Positions 1 to 6,144 of a stretch of DNA of 7,296 nt are shown piece by piece. The position numbers were made by a program, and so were the translations under genes. The DNA is from SAR202 cluster bacterium (GTDB lineage: Bacteria > Chloroflexota > Dehalococcoidia > UBA3495). The stretch lies in contig VFFT01000066.1 in the NCBI GenBank assembly GCA_009392775.1, positions 1 through 7,296 on the forward strand. The letters run 5' to 3'. Positions within the stretch are counted from its first letter, which is position 1. Every line of letters starts with the position of its first letter. The notes under the pieces are model-generated. The model saw only the letters and a list, made by a program, of their open reading frames with translations. It was not told the origin of the DNA and did not search any database.

Positions 1-213
1 CACTTACCCTGGCTAGTCTGCCTGAATGGGGAGATCGTGGACAGTGGAAAGCCTAAAGATGTCATCACCACAGAGACACTAAGTAAAACCTACGGCGCAG
101 ACATGCCCGTTATCCAACATGACGGGATGCCAATCGTAGTAGAAACTCCCCGTCCACTAGATTCTCAAGATAGCGCAAATTCATCTGGGTCACACGAACG
201 TACTCATGCTTGA
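1..213 (+). CDS. Metal ABC transporter ATP-binding protein, C-terminal end (partial)
   Basis: Frame 1 is open from the left edge to a TGA at 211-213, giving the last 70 residues of a protein. The stretch PWLVCLNGEIVDSGKP followed by DVITTETLSKTYG resembles the end of Zn/Mn/Fe-chelate ABC ATPases, where a final beta strand (typically 'VAVLNRRVIAFGPP') is followed by a helix ending in 'TYGG'. The Walker A, signature and Walker B motifs lie upstream, outside the window. The last 25 or so residues are polar, rich in Ser, Asp and His, and look like a disordered tail. The stop codon overlaps the permease start by 8 bp, which fits an ATPase-permease pair made from one mRNA. Family assignment rests on this short region plus the neighbour. 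Zinc versus manganese or iron cannot be decided. Confidence 0.8.
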   Translation, partial: HLPWLVCLNGEIVDSGKPKDVITTETLSKTYGADMPVIQHDGMPIVVETPRPLDSQDSANSSGSHERTHA

Positions 214-1081
214 ACCATTCCAATATGAATTCTTTGTAAGAGGCTTCATTTGTGCCGCATTAGTCGGGGGCCTGTGCGGTCTAATAGGTGTATACATAGT
301 CTTAAGGCGAATGGCCTACATCGGTCACGGCCTATCACACGCCGTTTTCGGCGGGGCCGTTGTAAGTTACGTTATGTCAATCAATTTCTTTCTGGGCGCA
401 AGTATATGGGGATTCCTTTCTGCATTGCTAATAACGTTCACAACACGGAAGAACAAGATAGGCACCGACGCCGCTATTGGAATAATAACCACAGCCAGCT
501 TCGCTCTTGGCGTCGCGATAATCAGTCGCTTTAAAAGCTTTACACGCAGTTTCGACGCAGCTTTATTCGGCAATATACTCGGAGTCACTGAGACAGACCT
601 TCTGGCTATAATAATAGTCGTCATATTCGTCGGGACAGTAGTATTTTTTGGATACAAGTTGTTTCTATTCGCCACCTTCGATCCAGAGGTAGCCCAATCC
701 TATGGTGTCCCAACCGCGTGGATGGATACTATGTTCTCACTAATCCTTGCTGCTACCATTGTAGTCTCAATACAAGTCTTAGGTGTGACACTTATCTCGG
801 CAGCAATCGTTATCCCACCAATAGTTGCACGCCTATTAGTCGATAATTTCAAACTGATGATCATTTTATCTACGCTGCTAGGCTCTTTCTGTGGTATCGG
901 CGGTATTTACGCAAGCTACTACATTGATGTGTCATCAGGCGCGAGCGTCGTACTATTCTCTGCGCTCATTTTCATCCTCGTTCTCGGATACACTGGCGTT
1001 GCCGGGCGTCTTAAAGTTCGTCGCACTGTCACATCCCACGAACAAAGACGAATTCCCCAAGATTCCGGAACATTTGACTGA
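206..1081 (+). CDS. Metal (Zn/Mn/Fe) ABC transporter permease, ABC-3 family
   Basis: This 291-residue integral membrane protein has the usual length for the ZnuB/TroC/MntB (ABC-3) family, which forms the membrane channel of a binding-protein-dependent divalent metal importer. About eight hydrophobic segments are visible. The family hallmark 'RRM-A-(F/Y)-IG..LSHAV' appears at residues 34-47 (RRMAYIGHGLSHAV). Near the C-terminal third, LISAAIVIPPIVARLL matches the conserved 'L..A.LI.P...ARLL' block. In the first hallmark many relatives have Asp before the Ala/Gly-Leu-Ser-His; here it is His, a variation seen in part of the family. The ATG at 206 has no clear Shine-Dalgarno site. Its 8-bp overlap with the ATPase gene suggests translational coupling. 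The substrate metal cannot be read from the permease alone; zinc or manganese is likeliest. Confidence 0.92.
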   Translation: MLEPFQYEFFVRGFICAALVGGLCGLIGVYIVLRRMAYIGHGLSHAVFGGAVVSYVMSINFFLGASIWGFLSALLITFTTRKNKIGTDAAIGIITTASFALGVAIISRFKSFTRSFDAALFGNILGVTETDLLAIIIVVIFVGTVVFFGYKLFLFATFDPEVAQSYGVPTAWMDTMFSLILAATIVVSIQVLGVTLISAAIVIPPIVARLLVDNFKLMIILSTLLGSFCGIGGIYASYYIDVSSGASVVLFSALIFILVLGYTGVAGRLKVRRTVTSHEQRRIPQDSGTFD

Positions 1082-1119
1082 ATATCCCTATTCCCACTCC
1101 AAATTCGTTCCGTAATCAC

Positions 1120-1148
1120 TCGATATTATTGCCAAGTAAGAGTATTAT
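1120..1148 (+). promoter_or_regulatory. Possible sigma70-type promoter for the MFS gene
   Basis: In the 100-bp gap after the ABC permease, TCGATA (1120-1125, 4 of 6 matches to TTGACA) lies 17 bp before TATTAT (1143-1148, 5 of 6 matches to TATAAT). A near-copy of the -10 block, TATTATTGCC, occurs at 1124-1133, 19 bp before TATTATTACC at 1143-1152. This direct repeat could be an operator or chance in AT-rich DNA. No terminator is seen after the permease, so read-through from the ABC operon is also possible. Confidence 0.3.
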
Positions 1149-1171
1149 TACCCGAAACTGTAGGACTTATT

Positions 1172-1176
1172 GGAGG
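1172..1176 (+). promoter_or_regulatory. Ribosome binding site fixing the MFS start
   Basis: GGAGG lies 5 nt before the ATG at 1182. An in-frame TTG at 1170 would place this site inside the coding region and has no site of its own, so the ATG is preferred. Confidence 0.75.
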
Positions 1177-1181
1177 CCCAT

Positions 1182-2552
1182 ATGGCACATCACCATCAGG
1201 GTCCCCCAGTAGATACTGAGGGCAAGACTGGTTTCAGAAAAGGTGGCGCCTTCCTTATCGGGGGACTGACTAGCGGACATGGAGTATTCCATTGGTTTAC
1301 CCGGAGTTTCGAAGTAATGATGCCCGAGGTAAGGGATGCTTTCAACCTCACAGGAGTAGGTGTCGGTGGTATCGCTACTACTAGAGAGCTAGCTTCAGGG
1401 ATAATATCATTACCCGGAGGGATAGTAACTGACATGCTGCGGAAATACTGGGGCTGGGTCCTCGCCGCTTGCATGGCTTTATTCGGTATTGGTTGGCTGG
1501 TCATTGGCTTATCACCAATATACCCACTGCTGCTAGTCGGAATGGCTCTGGTAGCTATAGCTGCATCTATATGGCATCTGCCGGCAATGTCGGCTTTGTC
1601 TCATCACTTCTCCCATCATAGGGGATCCGCTCTATCATTCCATGGGGTGGGAGGGCAGATTGGTGATGCGATTGCACCAGTAGCAACAGGGTTCCTACTA
1701 GTAGTCCTAGCATGGAACCAACTGATAAGCATCTACGCGATTGCCCCTCTGCTCTTAACCTTCTTAGTGTTTTGGGCATTTAGGGATCTCGGTAAAACCG
1801 CAGGTAATCAGGCCCAGGAATCAACGCCAAAGGAACAATTAGCCGCGTCACGAGCCTTATTGAAGAACGGTCGCTTACTAGCTATCACTTTAGTAGCAGG
1901 ATTACGCGGAATGGCCTTCGTAGCCTATATACCTTTCCTCGCTTTATATTTGAATGATGCACTGCAAATGAGCGCTCAAGCCCGAGGAGCTCATCTAACA
2001 ATCTTGGTAATAGTCGGCATAGTCTCCACTCCGATCACAGGATTTCTGTCTGACAAGTTTGGAAGAAAACTAATCCTAATTCCAGGAATGATCTTCCTAT
2101 GTGTAATGACTGTCCTGTTGGTACCATACGGACAAGGCTGGATTCTTATCGCCATCCTAGCGTTACTCGGTACATTCCTTTTCAGTGACCAGCCTATACT
2201 CACTGCCGCTGCCCTCGACGTAGTAGGAGAGGGCGTTGCTGCAACAACCCTTGGGGTAATATCCTTCTCCCGATTCATCCTAAGCGCCGCTTCACCACTA
2301 ATTGCAGGCGTACTGTATAACGCTGATGTCACATATCCTTTCTACTACATAGCCGGCTTATTCGCAGTGGCCGCAATCATAATGTTCATGATTCCACTGC
2401 CCAAACTACAACCAGCTGGACACCACGGACACGGTGACCACGGACATGATGACCACGGACATGATGACCACGGACATGATGACCACGGACATGATGACCA
2501 CGGACATGATGACCACGGACATGATCACGATCACGATGAACATAATCACTAA
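1182..2552 (+). CDS. MFS transporter with His/Asp-rich C-terminal metal-binding tail
   Basis: This 456-residue polytopic membrane protein has the two-halved layout of the major facilitator superfamily, with about 12 hydrophobic segments in residues 20-405. Motif A-like loops appear in both halves: GGIVTDMLRK at residues 79-88 and the textbook GFLSDKFGRK at 287-296. A polar central loop lies near 208-225. Histidines are unusually frequent, with a cluster after the start (MAHHHQG) and several in the loop SALSHHFSHH. The C-terminal 43 residues (414-456) contain 19 His and 14 Asp, built from six identical DHGHD units plus a His/Asp/Glu end. Both termini of a 12-helix MFS protein normally face the cytoplasm, so the tail probably binds transition metal ions there. 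Next to a metal ABC importer this suggests a role in metal export, uptake or sensing, but the transported substrate is unknown; it could still be a drug or organic acid. A start at ATG 1182 is favoured by its GGAGG site. A strong terminator follows the stop. Confidence 0.88.
   Translation: MAHHHQGPPVDTEGKTGFRKGGAFLIGGLTSGHGVFHWFTRSFEVMMPEVRDAFNLTGVGVGGIATTRELASGIISLPGGIVTDMLRKYWGWVLAACMALFGIGWLVIGLSPIYPLLLVGMALVAIAASIWHLPAMSALSHHFSHHRGSALSFHGVGGQIGDAIAPVATGFLLVVLAWNQLISIYAIAPLLLTFLVFWAFRDLGKTAGNQAQESTPKEQLAASRALLKNGRLLAITLVAGLRGMAFVAYIPFLALYLNDALQMSAQARGAHLTILVIVGIVSTPITGFLSDKFGRKLILIPGMIFLCVMTVLLVPYGQGWILIAILALLGTFLFSDQPILTAAALDVVGEGVAATTLGVISFSRFILSAASPLIAGVLYNADVTYPFYYIAGLFAVAAIIMFMIPLPKLQPAGHHGHGDHGHDDHGHDDHGHDDHGHDDHGHDDHGHDHDHDEHNH
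2436..2525 (+). repeat. Six perfect 15-bp tandem repeats coding for DHGHD
   Basis: The unit GACCACGGACATGAT occurs six times with no mismatch at 2436-2525, in frame with the MFS gene. It is preceded by a diverged unit (CACCACGGACACGGT, 2421-2435). The remnant CACGATCACGATGAA follows. Synonymous choices are kept in every copy (CAC then CAT for His, GAC then GAT for Asp). This points to recent expansion by slippage or unequal recombination rather than selection on the protein alone. Each unit is 5 codons, so copy-number changes keep the frame. Confidence 0.97.
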
Positions 2553-2555
2553 ACG

Positions 2556-2571
2556 CTAGTTAAAGAACTAG
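2556..2571 (+). other. Small perfect inverted repeat after the MFS stop
   Basis: CTAGTT and AACTAG (6 bp each) flank a 4-nt AAAG loop, 3 nt after the stop codon and just before the terminator. It could form a small RNA hairpin that protects the 3' end, but it lacks a T run and may be chance. Confidence 0.4.
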
Positions 2572-2582
2572 TTGATCCCAAA

Positions 2583-2621
2583 AGGGCCCTCCGCTAAATA
2601 CGAAGGGCCCTAACTTTTTTT
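2583..2621 (+). terminator. Rho-independent terminator of the MFS gene
   Basis: AGGGCCCT (2583-2590) pairs with AGGGCCCT (2604-2611), a self-complementary sequence. One mismatch and 2 further pairs follow towards a 7-nt loop (2594-2600). Three bases after the stem comes a run of seven T (2615-2621). GC-rich stem, short loop and T run are the standard intrinsic-terminator layout. It separates the MFS transcript from the oxidoreductase gene. Confidence 0.9.
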
Positions 2622-2636
2622 CCACTCCAACCCGCA

Positions 2637-2645
2637 TGCTAGAAT
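2637..2645 (+). promoter_or_regulatory. Possible extended -10 promoter for the oxidoreductase
   Basis: TGCTAGAAT matches an extended -10 element (TG-n-TATAAT with one change) 31 nt before the ATG at 2676. It merges into an AAT-repeat stretch (2643-2654). No good -35 is seen; the expected place falls in the terminator T run. The strong terminator upstream means the gene needs its own promoter, and the available gap is only about 50 bp. Confidence 0.4.
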
Positions 2646-2675
2646 AATAATAATACCGAAAAAGGAGCCATCCTC

Positions 2676-3563
2676 ATGCCGTTCAACACAGTAGCAATTC
2701 TCAGCCCGGGAGATATGGGCCATTCAGTAGGGCAACTACTCAAACAACATGAACTTCGTGTAATAACATGCCTCACCGGCCGAAGCGCCAGAACTAAAGC
2801 CCTGTCTGAATCAGCGGGCATTGAGGATGTCCCAGATTTTAATACCATGGTAGAACTCGCCGATATCATACTGTCCATAACAGTCTCCGAAGTAGTTCCC
2901 GAAGTCTGCAGCCAGGTAGCCGCTGCGCTTGCGGGCAATCCCAGTTCTACTCTGTTCGCTGAATGCAACGCATTAGCTCCAAGCTCTGTAAAGAAAATGG
3001 AGGCTGTCATAACAAGCGCAGGAGGCCGGTTCGTGGACGTCTCGATAATCGGAAGTCCTCCTAGAACAGGCGTAAGTCCACGATTTTATGCCGCAGGTCC
3101 ACACGCACAAGAATTTAGCAGCCTTAAAGACTTCGGACTGGATGTCAGAGTCATAGGCGATACCACAGGACAAGCCTCGGGCATCAAGATGTGTTACGCA
3201 GCGATGACCAAAGGTACCGCTGCATTGCATTCACAGCTTTTAATGGCAGCAGAGTCGATGGGTCTGTACGATCCCCTGATGGGAGAGTTTGAATCAGGTC
3301 ATGCCGCCGTAATTCAGAGAATGGAATCCTGGATCCCTGGCGTCCCTTCCAAATCACGCCGATGGGTAAGCGAAATGCAAGAAATAAAACAGACCTTTGC
3401 GGAACTGGGCATGACACCAAATATCTTTGAGGGGGTGACTGACATGTACAGGCTTATGGGGAGCACTGAACTGGCCGACGAGAACCCAGAAACAAGGGAC
3501 CTGGATCGCACACTGAAGCAAACCGTAGAGAGATTAGCCCAAGAATTGCCTAAGCAAGAGTAA
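2676..3563 (+). CDS. NAD(P)-dependent oxidoreductase, 6PGDH/HIBADH-like with DUF1932-type C-terminus
   Basis: This 295-residue soluble protein belongs to the beta-hydroxyacid dehydrogenase superfamily. It starts with a Rossmann fold: VAILSPGDMG (residues 6-15) replaces the usual GxGxxG with SPGDMG, a form I associate with the DUF1932 subgroup. GRSART, after the second strand, is where adenosine-ribose or the NADP phosphate would be held. DVSIIGSPPR in the middle corresponds to the substrate-binding 'D.PVSGG' region. Lys171 in GIKMCYAAMTKG fits the catalytic Lys position of 3-hydroxyisobutyrate dehydrogenase. The C-terminal helical part (about 180-285) fits DUF1932. The reaction is probably NAD(P)-linked oxidation or reduction of a small hydroxyacid, with the substrate unknown. 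AAAGGAG at 2661-2667, 8 nt before the ATG, supports the start. The gene stands alone between two terminators and has no obvious link to metal transport. Confidence 0.85.
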   Translation: MPFNTVAILSPGDMGHSVGQLLKQHELRVITCLTGRSARTKALSESAGIEDVPDFNTMVELADIILSITVSEVVPEVCSQVAAALAGNPSSTLFAECNALAPSSVKKMEAVITSAGGRFVDVSIIGSPPRTGVSPRFYAAGPHAQEFSSLKDFGLDVRVIGDTTGQASGIKMCYAAMTKGTAALHSQLLMAAESMGLYDPLMGEFESGHAAVIQRMESWIPGVPSKSRRWVSEMQEIKQTFAELGMTPNIFEGVTDMYRLMGSTELADENPETRDLDRTLKQTVERLAQELPKQE

Positions 3564-3581
3564 TCCATAATTGAACTAAGC

Positions 3582-3625
3582 CAAAAGAGTAGAGCCTCTC
3601 TGTATAGAGAGGCTCTACTCTTTTG
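3582..3625. terminator. Symmetric bidirectional terminator between convergent genes
   Basis: A perfect 19-bp inverted repeat (3582-3600 and 3607-3625) surrounds a 6-nt loop TGTATA. The stem has an A run at the left foot and a T run at the right foot, so each strand's transcript ends its hairpin in U residues. It lies 18 bp after the oxidoreductase stop and 16 bp from the cupin stop on the other strand, so it can serve both. Confidence 0.92.
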
Positions 3626-3641
3626 CTGCACGATTTCCCGT

Positions 3642-4004
3642 TTAAGCTTCTGTCTGTTCGGTCTGACTACCCTTTACGGTAATAGTTATGTGAGCCATAG
3701 CAGTTGCATCGGGTGCTCCATGCCAATGATTCTCACCAGCTGGTATAACTACAACATCACCTTCAGTGACACTGACGCTTTCATCATCAGTCGCTACAGT
3801 TCCTGTACCCTCAGTAATTATCAGGATCTGGTCTCCACTATGTTTGTGAAACTTGTTTCTAGAGCCCGCCCCAAAACGTACTATACCAAAGTTGAAATTA
3901 TTGAAATCTTCGGGTTGAAATACATTCTGTCGTGATACCCCATCTGTAAATAATGCACCAACCGCTGGTACAATCTCAACGTCTTTCATCGTGACTTTCT
4001 TCAA
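3642..4004 (-). CDS. Single-domain cupin protein
   Basis: This 120-residue protein is one RmlC-like cupin barrel. Motif 1 reads G47-x5-H53-K-H55-x3-Q59-x6-G66, with Gln where the classical motif has Glu. Motif 2 reads G82-DVVVI-P88-A-G90-EN-H93. The likely metal ligands are therefore H53, H55, Q59 and H93, holding Fe, Mn, Zn or Ni. Such small cupins include dioxygenases, isomerases and sugar- or ligand-binding proteins; nothing in the sequence picks one. No signal peptide or membrane segment is seen, so it is cytoplasmic. The start is probably TTG at 4004, since AGGAGG (4010-4015) sits 5 nt before it. The first in-frame ATG (3989) is 20 nt from that site and would give 115 residues. The gene follows the iron-transport cluster on the same strand after a 106-bp gap holding a promoter candidate. 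Confidence 0.88.
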   Translation of the reverse strand: MKKVTMKDVEIVPAVGALFTDGVSRQNVFQPEDFNNFNFGIVRFGAGSRNKFHKHSGDQILIITEGTGTVATDDESVSVTEGDVVVIPAGENHWHGAPDATAMAHITITVKGSQTEQTEA

Positions 4005-4009
4005 AACAT

Positions 4010-4015
4010 CCTCCT
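4010..4015 (-). promoter_or_regulatory. Ribosome binding site favouring a TTG start for the cupin gene
   Basis: On the minus strand AGGAGG lies 5 nt before TTG at 4004-4002, the same spacing as at the MFS gene. An ATG at 4009 touches the site and is followed at once by TTT TGA, so it is not the start. Confidence 0.7.
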
Positions 4016-4039
4016 ACAACTTAGCGATTAGGTTTGACT

Positions 4040-4053
4040 AGGTATTAACACCT
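4040..4053. promoter_or_regulatory. Imperfect palindrome in the cupin leader, possible operator
   Basis: AGGTATTAACACCT is a 14-bp palindrome with one mismatched pair. It lies between the predicted cupin transcription start and the ribosome binding site, where a repressor would block transcription. Chance is possible, and no known regulator consensus was recognised. Confidence 0.25.
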
Positions 4054-4068
4054 CAGTGTATGTTCCAT

Positions 4069-4097
4069 AATATATAGGCTCCTGACCATATAGTCCA
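4069..4097 (-). promoter_or_regulatory. Probable sigma70-type promoter for the cupin gene
   Basis: Reading the minus strand, TGGACT (4097-4092, 4 of 6 to TTGACA) is followed after exactly 17 bp by TATATT (4074-4069, 5 of 6 to TATAAT). Transcription would begin near 4062, giving a leader of about 58 nt. The 106-bp gap, large for this stretch, supports a separate promoter. Confidence 0.45.
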
Positions 4098-4110
4098 CAC
4101 ATTGGTATGA

Positions 4111-4479
4111 TCAATTGCGCAGACCGTCATACAATTCCGCCAATGTCCTAGCGAGTAGACTTGGCCTTTCTGCAAAAGCTGGGGTGGGATACCATTCATA
4201 GTCAAAGCTCCTAAAAAGCACTCCATCTATGGAACATCTCAAATTCGAAACTATGACTTTGAATCCGGTATGGGCACTAGCTGCCTCTGCTAATTGTTCC
4301 AGAACCACCTCAGGACAATCTTGTATTACCAGAAACCCGCCCTGCTTATTTCCATCAGTTACTCGTGCCCTAAGCACACTACCAAGTTTTTCTATTTCTA
4401 CTATCTCATAGGTAACCTCAGGCATGCCGAAATCCGGCCAACCAACGTCAATTGAACCACCCACTTCCCAATGGTGCAT
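4111..4479 (-). CDS. Uncharacterised small soluble protein, coupled to the iron permease gene
   Basis: I do not recognise this 122-residue protein. It has no signal peptide, no membrane segment and no Walker motifs, so it is not a short ATPase. The first 50 residues alternate in a beta-strand fashion (VTYEIVEIEKLGSVLRARV). A helix-like stretch follows (PEVVLEQLAEAAS), then a strand (FKVIVSN), and the end is helical (LLARTLAELYDGL). The start (MHHWEVGG) is His/Trp-rich. There are two Cys, in QDCPE and NLRCS. The gene begins 12 nt after the permease stop, so it is almost certainly co-transcribed. AGGTGG (4490-4485) is 5 nt before the ATG at 4479. A GTG at 4488 would add three residues but lacks a site. 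Its place after permease and binding protein suggests an accessory role in the transport system, but this is inference. Confidence 0.7.
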   Translation of the reverse strand: MHHWEVGGSIDVGWPDFGMPEVTYEIVEIEKLGSVLRARVTDGNKQGGFLVIQDCPEVVLEQLAEAASAHTGFKVIVSNLRCSIDGVLFRSFDYEWYPTPAFAERPSLLARTLAELYDGLRN

Positions 4480-4484
4480 GCTCC

Positions 4485-4490
4485 CCACCT
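4485..4490 (-). promoter_or_regulatory. Ribosome binding site favouring ATG 4479
   Basis: AGGTGG on the minus strand differs from AGGAGG by one base and lies 5 nt before the ATG, matching the spacing at two other genes here. It overlaps the alternative GTG start at 4488, which makes that start unlikely. Confidence 0.5.
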
Positions 4491-4491
4491 A

Positions 4492-6054
4492 TTAACCGTA
4501 TTGTCTACCAGTGTCTCCCCGCAACGTAAGAATAGCAAGAGGGACAGAAGACACTAATATCAGTAGCAGTGCAGGTGCCGCCGCTCTAGCGAAGAAAGCC
4601 TCTGAAGATGCACTCCATACAGCTGTCGATAAAGTCTTGAACCCTAGTGGGCTCAAAATCAACGTTGCTGGAAGTTCCTTCATGGTCAGCAAGAATACAA
4701 TAGCGAATCCCGCAATTAATCCTGGACGGAGCAACGGTAAAGTAATAGACCGCATTACCGACATTTGACCCCGTCCTAGACTCCTCGCAGAATTTTCAAG
4801 ATCTGGGTGTATTTGCAATAAAGCCGATCTACTGGTTCCAACAGCAGCTGGCAGAAATAGCACCATATATGCCATTATCAATATCCAAAAGGTCTGATAC
4901 ACCCATGGTAAATATCTCGCAGCAAAAAACACCATTCCTAAGGCGACTACTATTCCCGGCAGAGCAAATCCAATGTAAGTTATACGCTCCACTGTTGAGC
5001 TGATCAGTCCAGCATATCTAACTGATAATACAGTTATCGGCAACCCAGCCAGAACCGTAACAATCGCCGCTCCTGCAGAAATAGTCACGGAGTTCAAAGC
5101 AAGTTGCCACATTATTAGCAGAGGTTCTCCCGCAATGACCCCCCTAATCAACCAATATAATAAAACACTACAGGGCAATACCAAACCCAAACTCGTTATC
5201 AGAGCACAATACAATTGGCCCGCCCATTGCCATCTCCCAAGTCGAATTACGGTGGGGGGCATTCTGCTACCTTGGTCGCTTCGATAGTAACGTCCTCTGC
5301 CCCTTAATAACCCTTCACTTATCACTAACGTTAACGCAATTATCATTAGAGCTGTAGATAACAAAGCCCCAAAATATCTATTTAGTGAGCCTTCGTATTG
5401 GCTAAATATAGCCCAAGTAAAAGTTTCATAACGCAGTAATGAAACTGCTCCAAAATCACTGAGTGTATATAAAGCAACTAATAAAGCCCCTGATACTATT
5501 GAAGGTCGCAACAGAGGCAACGTCACATTAACAAACGTCGTAATAGATCCTACTCCAAGATTCCGAGATGATTCCTCTAATCTATGATCCAATCGTGATA
5601 ACCCACTCCTAACGGGTAATAACACGTAAGGGAAACTCAATATAGTCAACAGAAAACATGCCCCAAAGAACCCATTTATATTAGGAATGCGTTCTACCCC
5701 TAATAATGCTTCTAGAAAACCCTGCAACATACCTTTAGGGCCCAAAGCCACTATGACCACAAAGCCGCCAACGTAAGTAGGTATAACTAGGGGAAGCGAA
5801 GTTGATACGCTCCAAAATCTAGACCCATATAAGTCTGTCCGTACTTGCAACCAAGCCAATGGTACGGCAATGACTACACTCAACAATGTTACGGATCCCA
5901 CTAATAGGAGGGTCCGAATTAAAATCTCAAGGACCTTAATTCGGAGAAGAAGATCTAGCCCTGATGCACCCGCACCCACTGATCGTATTAATAAATATAC
6001 GGGAGCGACGACCAAAAGCAATGTAATACATAATGCCGGTATCCAGATAAACAT
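4492..6054 (-). CDS. Fe(III)-type ABC transporter permease, fused two-domain (FbpB/AfuB/ThiP-like)
   Basis: This 520-residue inner-membrane protein is two binding-protein-dependent permease domains in one chain, as in FbpB, SfuB and ThiP, so one polypeptide can replace the usual permease dimer. About 12 hydrophobic segments are seen. Each half carries the EAA loop that docks on the ATPase: EESSRNLGVG..TLPLLRPS at about 160-185 and ENSARSLGRG..TLPLLRPG at about 419-445. A polar linker with GRGRYYRSDQG joins the halves. The partner lipoprotein gene directly upstream points to ferric iron; thiamine or another small solute is the main alternative. ATG 6054 is chosen because a very strong AGGGGAGGG (6069-6061) lies 7 nt upstream, and the first helix begins right after it (MFIWIPALCITLLL). 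A TTG at 6105 with AGGTGA would add 17 polar residues. Confidence 0.9.
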   Translation of the reverse strand: MFIWIPALCITLLLVVAPVYLLIRSVGAGASGLDLLLRIKVLEILIRTLLLVGSVTLLSVVIAVPLAWLQVRTDLYGSRFWSVSTSLPLVIPTYVGGFVVIVALGPKGMLQGFLEALLGVERIPNINGFFGACFLLTILSFPYVLLPVRSGLSRLDHRLEESSRNLGVGSITTFVNVTLPLLRPSIVSGALLVALYTLSDFGAVSLLRYETFTWAIFSQYEGSLNRYFGALLSTALMIIALTLVISEGLLRGRGRYYRSDQGSRMPPTVIRLGRWQWAGQLYCALITSLGLVLPCSVLLYWLIRGVIAGEPLLIMWQLALNSVTISAGAAIVTVLAGLPITVLSVRYAGLISSTVERITYIGFALPGIVVALGMVFFAARYLPWVYQTFWILIMAYMVLFLPAAVGTSRSALLQIHPDLENSARSLGRGQMSVMRSITLPLLRPGLIAGFAIVFLLTMKELPATLILSPLGFKTLSTAVWSASSEAFFARAAAPALLLILVSSVPLAILTLRGDTGRQYG

Positions 6055-6060
6055 GGGCGG

Positions 6061-6069
6061 CCCTCCCCT
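6061..6069 (-). promoter_or_regulatory. Strong ribosome binding site for the iron permease
   Basis: AGGGGAGGG on the minus strand lies 7 nt before ATG 6054. It decides against the longer TTG start at 6105, in which it would be internal. Confidence 0.7.
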
Positions 6070-6144
6070 GTCATGGAGAAGGCCTGCCTTATTAAACAAT
6101 CGCAAATATTCACCTAAATTGAACGGAAGTTATCACTATGGCCA

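Noticed and set aside
1170..1181. TTG start at 1170 for the MFS gene
   Set aside because: It would put the GGAGG site inside the gene and has no site of its own; ATG 1182 has ideal spacing.
1179..1199. CATATG followed by His codons, looking like an expression-vector NdeI/His-tag join
   Set aside because: The sequence continues smoothly into a natural MFS protein with an environmental-type upstream region, has only three adjacent His, and shows no vector promoter or operator.
1991..2332. 113-codon open frame on the minus strand inside the MFS gene
   Set aside because: It lies wholly inside a well-supported transporter gene and its translation shows no recognisable domain.
2436..2525. Repeats considered as a CRISPR array or intergenic satellite
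   Set aside because: The units abut with no spacers, are only 15 bp and are in frame with a convincing protein; they are coding tandem repeats.
2639..3010. 123-codon open frame on the minus strand, opposite the oxidoreductase
   Set aside because: It is a shadow of the real gene: low-complexity Ser/Thr composition, no family resemblance, and it runs across the promoter and ribosome site of the + strand gene.
6079..6090. AAGGCCTGCCTT inverted repeat between lipoprotein and permease genes, as a terminator
   Set aside because: The loop would be only 2 nt and no T run follows on the minus strand; transcription probably continues into the permease.
6055..6105. TTG start at 6105 for the iron permease
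   Set aside because: It has a weaker AGGTGA site and adds a polar leader ahead of the first helix, while ATG 6054 has a near-perfect site. It cannot be fully excluded.
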